Source of the DNA: Chthoniobacteraceae bacterium
Lineage (GTDB): Bacteria; Verrucomicrobiota; Verrucomicrobiia; Chthoniobacterales; Chthoniobacteraceae
Length of the DNA: 64,000 bases
Direction: 5' to 3'
NCBI GenBank assembly: GCA_947476255.1
Contig: CANJPY010000005.1
Location: forward strand, 1-64,000
In this document: positions 58,800 through 64,000 of the stretch, piece after piece
Layout: each line of letters starts with the position of its first letter
How positions within the stretch are numbered: the stretch's first letter is position 1
Program-made: the position numbers and the translations under genes
The notes under the pieces: generated by a model
What the model was told of the DNA's origin: nothing
The model's input: only the letters and a program-made list of their open reading frames with translations
Databases searched by the model: none

Positions 58800-60566
58800 A
58801 TGGCTTTTTCCTTTGAGTGTCCACACTGTTCGCAAACGTTTGAAGCAGACGTTGAATTTTGTGGCTCTACGTGCAACTGCCCGAGCTGCGGGCTTTTGTT
58901 TGTTGTCCCCGAGGTGGGGGCCGTGGTCTCCGGAGAGTCATTCGCTAATTCTTCCGCCCCCCGGGAAGATGCCTTTCCTTTAGAACTTGTAGCTGCCAAG
59001 AATGACGTATTAAGGCTCAAGGCAGAGCTCTTGGAGGCAGTTCGTGAGAAGGTGGTTTTCGAGGAGGCGTTGGCTCAAGAGAGAAGGGCTGCCCTGGAGC
59101 GGGAGCTCCAAGGGGAGGCAACGGCTAAGGTGGCGGCGACGGAGTTGGCGCAACTCAACGCTGAATTTGAAAGAGCCAGTGCGGCAAAGGCCGAGTTTGA
59201 AAAAGCTGCTGCAGAGGAGGCGGCACGCGCCAAGGCGCGGATCTCGCAACTGGAGAGGGATTGTGAAATCGCACTGAAACGTGCGGAGCAGACGGATGCG
59301 GGAACAAAGGCATTGGCGCTGGAGGTGGACCGTCTCGCCAAAGAATTAAGCGACAAGGAGAGAACGTTTACTGAATTCAGTCAAAAGGCGGACAGGGATT
59401 TGCTTCAAATTGATAAGGAGAGGGATTCCGCTGTTTTAAGGAGTCACGAACTCGAACTGGAGCAGGGACTCCTTCGCGCCAAAGTGGAGGAGCTTTCCAA
59501 GAAAGTGGTGGCGGAGATTGGCTCCCAGTCCAAGGAATCCAACTTGGGCTTGGAGCGGTTGTTGGAGACACGGGAATTGGAGCTGAAGAAACTCGCCGAA
59601 CAATTAGCGCTCGCAAAAGAGGCGAACAGGGAGTTGAACGCCGCCTCGGGATTCACTGGCTCAGGAGAGGGAGGCCGGTTCTTGGGCAAGCGCCTGCCCA
59701 TTTTATTTCTGACCTTGGCGGCGGGTCTTGTGGCTGGCGTCTCTATTTCGAGACTCCTCGCTCCACCAGCCTCCGTTTCTTTCCCGTCCTACGGCGGTGC
59801 TCCCATTGGAGCGAGCGAATCGGAGGCGTCTTCACCCAACCACTCCAAGGAAGGATCAGTCGGCTCGGCCTCTGCAAAAGAGAACGAGAATCCTGGAACA
59901 AAATCAGGTTCCGAGGCTAGCGGCACAATATCTCCTGCATCCGGTGTCTCAGCCATTGGCGCATCGGCACCAACGCTTCAGGCAGGCAGCGTTGGGATCG
60001 CGTCAGGAATGCCGGGGCGTTTGCCTGATAGTTTTTTGGGCATCCGGTTTGGCGCCTCGACCTCGGAACTTGCCGGGCGCGGGCAATGGCAGGAGACGGC
60101 CGGAAAAAGATATCGGAAGGCGGAGCTTCTCGGTGCCCAAGTCGAAGCCGTTCTCAACTCGGATGAGGAAGGACGCTTGATCATGGGGTCCTACGTTCGC
60201 ATTGTGGATCGTCAGCCTGCGGCGGTTGCTCCATTCTTGGAGTGGGCCGTGAACTCTCAGGATGCAGTAAGTTCGCTGTACGGGGAACCTAGCAGCATTC
60301 ATCAGGTTGAAGATGCCGTGGATGCCGCCGAGGTGACCCAAAAAATCGCTTCCGGAGAAGACTTTTATGAAGCGGTCTGGGAGAGGGACGGGGAAGACAC
60401 GCTGGTAAACCTCAGTATTCGCCAGTTTATGGAGAAAAAGGTGATCTTTCGCTTAGAGTACCGGAGCCGCGAGTTGGCGACGGCTTTTGCCCAGCGACAG
60501 GCTGCAAAAGCGGGCGCAATGCCGGAAAAAGTCTCGGAGAAGCCAGAGGAACCGCCGCCGAAGTAG
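58800..60566 (+). CDS. Zinc-ribbon, coiled-coil, single-pass membrane protein of unknown function
   Basis: 588 residues. A cysteine-rich N-terminus (Cys7, Cys10, Cys27, Cys30, with Cys21 and Cys25) looks like a zinc ribbon (FECPHCSQTFEA; NCPSCGLLFVV). Residues about 60-290 are a long Glu/Ala/Lys-rich coiled coil. One membrane helix follows at about 300-320 (ILFLTLAAGLVAGVSISRLL), then a Ser/Gly/Ala-rich linker and a C-terminal domain (about 400-560; LPDSFLGIRFGASTSELAGR; EDFYEAVWERDGEDTLVNLS) that I cannot name. The ribbon and coil are cytoplasmic and the C-terminal domain probably outside. It lies 234 bp from the divergent serine acetyltransferase gene; the partner is unknown. Confidence 0.7.
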   Translation: MAFSFECPHCSQTFEADVEFCGSTCNCPSCGLLFVVPEVGAVVSGESFANSSAPREDAFPLELVAAKNDVLRLKAELLEAVREKVVFEEALAQERRAALERELQGEATAKVAATELAQLNAEFERASAAKAEFEKAAAEEAARAKARISQLERDCEIALKRAEQTDAGTKALALEVDRLAKELSDKERTFTEFSQKADRDLLQIDKERDSAVLRSHELELEQGLLRAKVEELSKKVVAEIGSQSKESNLGLERLLETRELELKKLAEQLALAKEANRELNAASGFTGSGEGGRFLGKRLPILFLTLAAGLVAGVSISRLLAPPASVSFPSYGGAPIGASESEASSPNHSKEGSVGSASAKENENPGTKSGSEASGTISPASGVSAIGASAPTLQAGSVGIASGMPGRLPDSFLGIRFGASTSELAGRGQWQETAGKRYRKAELLGAQVEAVLNSDEEGRLIMGSYVRIVDRQPAAVAPFLEWAVNSQDAVSSLYGEPSSIHQVEDAVDAAEVTQKIASGEDFYEAVWERDGEDTLVNLSIRQFMEKKVIFRLEYRSRELATAFAQRQAAKAGAMPEKVSEKPEEPPPK

Positions 60567-60751
60567 CTCGGGCGCGTTTTAGGAGCGCTTCAAATCGGGA
60601 GATGGCGCTTGTCCCTCTGAAGCGATGAGGAGGAGGCTTGCGAAAAATTATCCTGGGGGCCTCTGGGCCGAAATTCATTGCGATTGCTCAATTGTGAGTC
60701 CAAGAAGGTGAGCTGCCGCGAGTTTTCATTCCGTAAAAGCAACTGCCCCCC

Positions 60752-61780
60752 ATGACTAAAATTTTCCGCGCAAACCTCCCCAGCCTGATTTTCGTTTTCG
60801 TACAGATTGCAACCGCAGCGCAGGTGAGCGCTGAGCCAGCGCCTTTGCGTGTAGGCATCATTGGTTTGGATACTTCCCACGCGCTCGCATTCACGCAGAC
60901 GCTCAACAAAGGTCCCAAGAAACCCGAAGATGCGCCGAGGGTAGCTGGGGTGCGCGTGGTTGCCGCATACCCGCAGGGTAGTAAAGAAATCGAGAGCAGC
61001 ATAAAAAGAGTCCCCGAGTACACTGAAAAAATGGTTGCCATGGGGGTGGAAATCGTTGACTCCGTGGAAACATTGGTGGCCAAGGTGGATGCAGTCCTGC
61101 TGGAGTCCAACGATGGACGAGTACACCTCGAACAACTGCAACCGGTCCTAAAAGCTCGCAAGCCGGTTTTTATCGATAAACCCATTGCGGCATCGCTCGT
61201 GGATGCCCTGAAAATCTTTGATGCCGCGGCGAAGGCCGGTGTGCCGGTCTTTTCGGCTTCCTCCCTTCGCTATGGAATGGCAACACAGGCTGTGCGGAAT
61301 GGGAGCATCGGTACTGTCAAAAGTGCTGAAACCTTTAGTCCGGTGCATCTTGAGCCTACGCATCCCGATCTTTTTTGGTATGGCATTCATGGTTGCGAAA
61401 GTCTCTATACAGTCATGGGAACAGGGTGCCAGACTGTCAAACGGTCCGTGAGTGAAGATGGCAAAGTGGAGGTCTTAGGCGCATGGAAAGGCGGTCGTAC
61501 CGGGGTGTTTAGACAGGAGAATGGGAAAGATCGCAAGGGCTATGGCGGCATCGCGCATGGAGAGACGGGGGACGCGCCAGTGGGGGCTTATGACGGATAC
61601 GATGTGCTTTTATTTGCGATCGTTGAGATGTTCCGCTCGGGGACCCCTCCAGTGAGCGTCACCGAAACCATAGAGCTGTATGCTTTTATGGAGGCCGCGG
61701 ACGAGAGTAAACGGAGGAACGGGGCCGAAGTTAGTCTGGGGGAGGTTCTGGATAAAGCGAAAGCCGCCGCTTTTCGCTGA
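60752..61780 (+). CDS. Gfo/Idh/MocA family oxidoreductase, exported
   Basis: 342 residues. The N-terminus has a signal peptide (IFRANLPSLIFVFVQIATAA) rather than a Tat motif. A Rossmann-type opening LRVGIIGLDTSHALAFTQTL has unusual text after the first glycines (GLDTSHA), typical of a subset of this family. The EKP motif is DKP here (FIDKPIAASL). The C-terminal part keeps HPDLFWYGIHGCESLYTVMG. It probably acts on sugars or sugar acids; the changed glycine-rich loop makes cofactor binding uncertain. The leader (agcaactgcccccc) is C-rich without a Shine-Dalgarno motif, and a terminator follows directly at 61781. Confidence 0.8.
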   Translation: MTKIFRANLPSLIFVFVQIATAAQVSAEPAPLRVGIIGLDTSHALAFTQTLNKGPKKPEDAPRVAGVRVVAAYPQGSKEIESSIKRVPEYTEKMVAMGVEIVDSVETLVAKVDAVLLESNDGRVHLEQLQPVLKARKPVFIDKPIAASLVDALKIFDAAAKAGVPVFSASSLRYGMATQAVRNGSIGTVKSAETFSPVHLEPTHPDLFWYGIHGCESLYTVMGTGCQTVKRSVSEDGKVEVLGAWKGGRTGVFRQENGKDRKGYGGIAHGETGDAPVGAYDGYDVLLFAIVEMFRSGTPPVSVTETIELYAFMEAADESKRRNGAEVSLGEVLDKAKAAAFR

Positions 61781-61803
61781 AGCCCAGATTGCGTCTGGGT
61801 TTT
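61781..61803 (+). terminator. Rho-independent terminator after the oxidoreductase gene
   Basis: agcccaga (61781-61788), loop ttgcg, tctgggtttt (61794-61803): an 8-bp stem with a following TTT directly after the stop codon at 61778-61780. Confidence 0.65.
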
Positions 61804-62089
61804 GCGAAACTTATCTAATCCGGCCGGCTTTTGCACTCGCAGAGAGGAGCGGGTGCAAGGGGGGTAAAGGAAGTGCGGCGGGGGCTTTAGCCCGCGTTTC
61901 GAAGCGGTTTTATGGATCATCCGCGCTGCAATGCGCCCGTTTTTTCCCGCTTTAATGTCGTGCCGGCCTTTAAGAGGAAACGGTTGCCTCGAGTGGGGCG
62001 GAGTTGGCCTCTTTTGGCAGAGGTTCTCCAAACCGCCCATTGACTCCTGCCCTCGGCGCTACTAGGCTTGACGTCTTTCCCGAATACTT
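61804..62089. other. Intergenic region before rpoZ
   Basis: Besides the candidate promoter at 62040-62068, it can form a hairpin around gcgggggctttagcccgc (near 61878-61895). Its role is unknown, and no gene is seen. Confidence 0.35.
62040..62068 (+). promoter_or_regulatory. Candidate promoter for rpoZ
   Basis: TTGACT at 62040-62045, a 17-base spacer, then TAGGCT at 62063-62068, 22 bases before the rpoZ start. The -35 is good and the -10 weak. Confidence 0.35.
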
Positions 62090-62308
62090 ATGACCAGTCA
62101 TCTTCTTGAAGAAGCGCTCAAAAAAGTTCCCACTCACCAAGCGCTGGTGAACATCGTCAGCAAGCGCGTACGTCAATTGACCCAGGGGGAGCGCCCGTTG
62201 GTGGAGGCTGGTTTTAGAACAGGGTTTGCAGACATCGCTCTCCAAGAAATCATCGAAGGTAAACTGTCTATTACCTACCCCACACCGAGTGTTTCCTTGG
62301 ATGAGTAA
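62090..62308 (+). CDS. rpoZ: RNA polymerase omega subunit
   Basis: 72 residues. Omega assists assembly of RNA polymerase by latching onto beta prime. The family pattern is present: LVNIVSKRVRQLTQGERPLV near 19-39, then a short loop and FADIALQEIIEGKLSI as the C-terminal part. Length is close to the usual 70-90 residues. It lies 76 bp before smpB and may be cotranscribed with it. No Shine-Dalgarno motif precedes the ATG (cccgaatactt). Confidence 0.9.
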   Translation: MTSHLLEEALKKVPTHQALVNIVSKRVRQLTQGERPLVEAGFRTGFADIALQEIIEGKLSITYPTPSVSLDE

Positions 62309-62384
62309 ACGGCGGGTGCCGCCGCTTTTTTAAGCTCGAGGGGAGCCTTTTGGTGTTTTTTTAACTGGGCTGAATGAGGGAATC

Positions 62385-62858
62385 ATGAGTGGAAAGAGCG
62401 TTGAGATTTCAGTGAACCGAAAGGCGCTGAGGGATTTTCACATTCTGGAGCGGTTTGAAGCGGGGTTGGAACTCAAGGGCACCGAGGTCAAGAGCATCCG
62501 CACAGGGCATGCAAACCTCTTGGGGGCGTTTGCCCGCGTCGAGAACATGCAGGTCTATCTGTATGAACTGGATATTCGCGAGTACGACAAGGCGAGCCAC
62601 ACCCAGCACGAGCCCAAAAGCCGGCGCCGTCTCTTGCTCCACCGGCAGCAAATTCGAAAGCTTTTTGAGCAGACCCATATCAAGGGCAACAGCATTGTAG
62701 GCCTCCGTCTTTACTGGAAGGGGCATCGCGTTAAGGTCGAACTCGGAGTGGGTTCGGGTAAGGACAAAGCGGATCAACGGGCGGATCTAAAAACGCGGGC
62801 TGAGAAAAGGGAGATGGATCGGGAGGTCTCTCGGTTTAATCGGGGCAAGAAAAGTTAG
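62385..62858 (+). CDS. smpB: SsrA-binding protein SmpB
   Basis: 157 residues. SmpB binds tmRNA and brings it to stalled ribosomes in trans-translation. Conserved parts are seen: NRKALRDFHILERFEAGLEL, then LKGTEVKSIRTGHANL near 29-45, YLYELDIREYDKASHTQHEP near 58-78, the RLLLHRQQIRKL segment near 82-93, and a basic C-terminal tail (KREMDREVSRFNRGKKS). This is one of the genes with a Shine-Dalgarno-like GAGGG before the ATG. No tmRNA gene was recognised nearby. A 13-bp tandem array starts 28 bp after its stop. Confidence 0.95.
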   Translation: MSGKSVEISVNRKALRDFHILERFEAGLELKGTEVKSIRTGHANLLGAFARVENMQVYLYELDIREYDKASHTQHEPKSRRRLLLHRQQIRKLFEQTHIKGNSIVGLRLYWKGHRVKVELGVGSGKDKADQRADLKTRAEKREMDREVSRFNRGKKS

Positions 62859-62885
62859 TCAAAGCTTGTACGCTACTGTACGGCT

Positions 62886-63041
62886 ATTGTGCGCTGGGAT
62901 TGTGCGCTGGGATTGTGCGCTGGGATTGTGCGCTGGGATTGTGCGCTGGGATTGTGCGCTGGGATTGTGCGCCGGGATTGTGCGCCGGGATTGTGCGCCG
63001 GGATTGTGCGCCGGGATTGTGCGCCGGGATTGTGCGCTGGG
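62886..63041 (+). repeat. Twelve tandem 13-bp repeats (attgtgcgc[tc]ggg)
   Basis: 156 bp, exactly twelve units. Units 1-6 and 12 read attgtgcgctggg; units 7-11 read attgtgcgccggg. The T/C variants are grouped, which points to growth by local duplication. It lies just past smpB. The 13-bp period is not a multiple of three and reads open in several frames without a plausible protein. Confidence 0.95.
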
Positions 63042-63228
63042 AGTAGAGTCGGTTCGTGGGGCCCGCAAGAAGGACGTTTTTCGCGCGTCTTCGTTGCATT
63101 GTTAAGCAATCGTAATTAGTCGATTCACTTGAGAGCGGAGACTGACGCTACCGCGAATCAGTATTGAGGCAGAAAACTTCTGTCAGGTGTGGGCTGGAAG
63201 AGGCTGGTAAAACAGGGGGAGGCTTACA

Positions 63229-64000
63229 ATGTTTGCGTATCGTGCTCGTGGGTTCGATGCATTGGTGGGGGCGGCGCAGTGCATGCTGCACTGGGGGGCT
63301 CTGTGGGTGGCGGTCCGGTTATATGAGGGATACTTTCTCGTTTCTAACGGGTTAAGTGAATATTTTGGTCTTCTGTGCTGGGCGTGGAGCGCAGGCATAG
63401 GTGCCGAATTGTTGTGGTGCAAGCACTGGCATGGAGACGGTTCGTCTCCTGCGTGGACCAAGTGTTTGCAGCGTGGAATGTTTGCTTGCGCTTTTTCAGG
63501 CCTTGCGGCGTTTGAGCCTGTGTTGCGTCATTTGAGTGCGGCTTCGGTCGCTGTGTTGTGGTGCAGTCATTTAACGCTGCTTGTCGGGGCCTATCAACTT
63601 CTGCCAAGGTGGCTTGGATTCCTTCTTTTTGGCTCCAATCACAGGCACCGCGTCATTGTGGTCGGGGAGGAGGAGCGGGTTGCCGATTTGGAGCGCGTTT
63701 TAAGTTCAAGAAGCGGATTAGGTTATCATCCGGTGGGTAGGATGGGAGGGGCGTCCAAACGAAACGCCGGAAGCGGACTTCCTTTCTTCGGGGGCTCCGA
63801 CGCCTTTGAGGAGGTGGTGCGGCAAAAAGGGGTGGACCAGGTCATTCTCGCGGGAGGCGTGCGGGAGGCGCAGGTGAGCGAGTGGAAGACTAATTGTGAA
63901 AAGCTTGGTGTGCGTCTGGTGGTAGCGCAGAAGTTTACGGAATCTGAATTGGGCGGATTTTCGTGGGAGGCCCAAGGCGAATGGTGTTTTGGAATGGCCT
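63229..64000 (+). CDS. N-terminal part of a polyprenyl glycosylphosphotransferase (sugar transferase), cut by window end
   Basis: At least 257 residues, open to the window end. It starts at 63229 with a good Shine-Dalgarno sequence (gggggagg six bases upstream). The first about 140 residues contain several hydrophobic segments (ALVGAAQCMLHWGALWVAVR; YFGLLCWAWSAGIGAELLW; SVAVLWCSHLTLLVGAYQLL). They are followed by a Rossmann-like, CoA_binding_3 type domain (HRVIVVGEEERVADLERVLS; GYHPVGRMGG; VDQVILAGGV). This arrangement is that of WcaJ/WbaP-like initiating transferases, which move a sugar phosphate to undecaprenyl phosphate to start exopolysaccharide or O-antigen synthesis. The catalytic C-terminal domain lies outside. 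The region 63042-63228 has no recognised feature. Confidence 0.78.
   Translation, partial: MFAYRARGFDALVGAAQCMLHWGALWVAVRLYEGYFLVSNGLSEYFGLLCWAWSAGIGAELLWCKHWHGDGSSPAWTKCLQRGMFACAFSGLAAFEPVLRHLSAASVAVLWCSHLTLLVGAYQLLPRWLGFLLFGSNHRHRVIVVGEEERVADLERVLSSRSGLGYHPVGRMGGASKRNAGSGLPFFGGSDAFEEVVRQKGVDQVILAGGVREAQVSEWKTNCEKLGVRLVVAQKFTESELGGFSWEAQGEWCFGMA

Noticed and set aside
62880-63050. CRISPR array
   Set aside because: Units are 13 bp and directly abutting with no spacers; no cas genes in the window.
62866-63105. Small repetitive protein after smpB (repeats of CAGIVRWDCALG)
   Set aside because: Explained by the 13-bp array, which stays open in several frames on both strands.
62859-63228. tmRNA gene next to smpB
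   Set aside because: No tRNA-Ala-like ends or tag reading frame could be found; the region is mostly the 13-bp array.

Overview
The window looks like chromosomal DNA from a member of the Verrucomicrobiota (PVC superphylum). The evidence is its dense set of families typical of that group: DUF1501, DUF1549/DUF1553, DUF1592-type and DUF1552 proteins, CxxCH-bearing PVC-type dehydrogenases, DUF1080 proteins, BNR sialidase-like proteins and a gld-like ABC system. This is inferred from protein families alone; no rRNA or tRNA gene was found.

Layout. 1-113 is the 3' end (domains V and VI) of a group II intron that enters from the left. 303-9290 is a five-gene minus-strand operon of exported heme-domain and PPC/DUF1501/DUF1080 proteins. 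9487-17964 is a minus-strand operon: RraA-like protein, NanM-like mutarotase, a 1563-residue sialidase fused to two FAD oxidoreductase domains, and a sialidase fused to an SGNH esterase. It looks like a locus for releasing and handling sialic acid or a related sugar. 18322-24104 runs the other way: DUF1592-type cytochrome protein, DUF1552 partner, an unknown exported protein and a DUF1080 protein. It is followed by a 1254-residue DUF1080/SGNH-like/dehydrogenase/HEAT/cytochrome fusion (24181-27945) and an FHA plus Ser/Thr kinase plus propeller protein (28149-32066).

32354-39560 stands out. A two-partner secretion pair (filamentous haemagglutinin-type exoprotein and its transporter) and a small protein/nucleotidyltransferase pair lie between two direct copies of a roughly 165-bp segment. 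The right copy holds the true 3' end of a dehydrogenase gene and the left copy is a decayed duplicate. An AT-rich regulatory stretch precedes the exoprotein. 39372-42281 is the dehydrogenase, followed by a zinc-ribbon/PH-like protein. 43223-48096 is an ABC transporter operon related to gldA/F/G with a DUF4340 protein.

48422-64000 is mixed: a glycosyltransferase-like protein, pyruvate kinase, two Gfo/Idh/MocA oxidoreductases, two NHL-propeller proteins, an RCC1-like/RTX protein, serine acetyltransferase, a coiled-coil membrane protein, rpoZ, smpB and the start of a sugar transferase cut by the window end. Short tandem repeat arrays (9, 11, 12, 13 and 15 bp units) are concentrated here.

Two window-wide traits: many starts lack a Shine-Dalgarno sequence and have C/T-rich, G-poor leaders, and several gene pairs overlap by ATGA. 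Domain calls come from reading motifs by eye; no database search was run.
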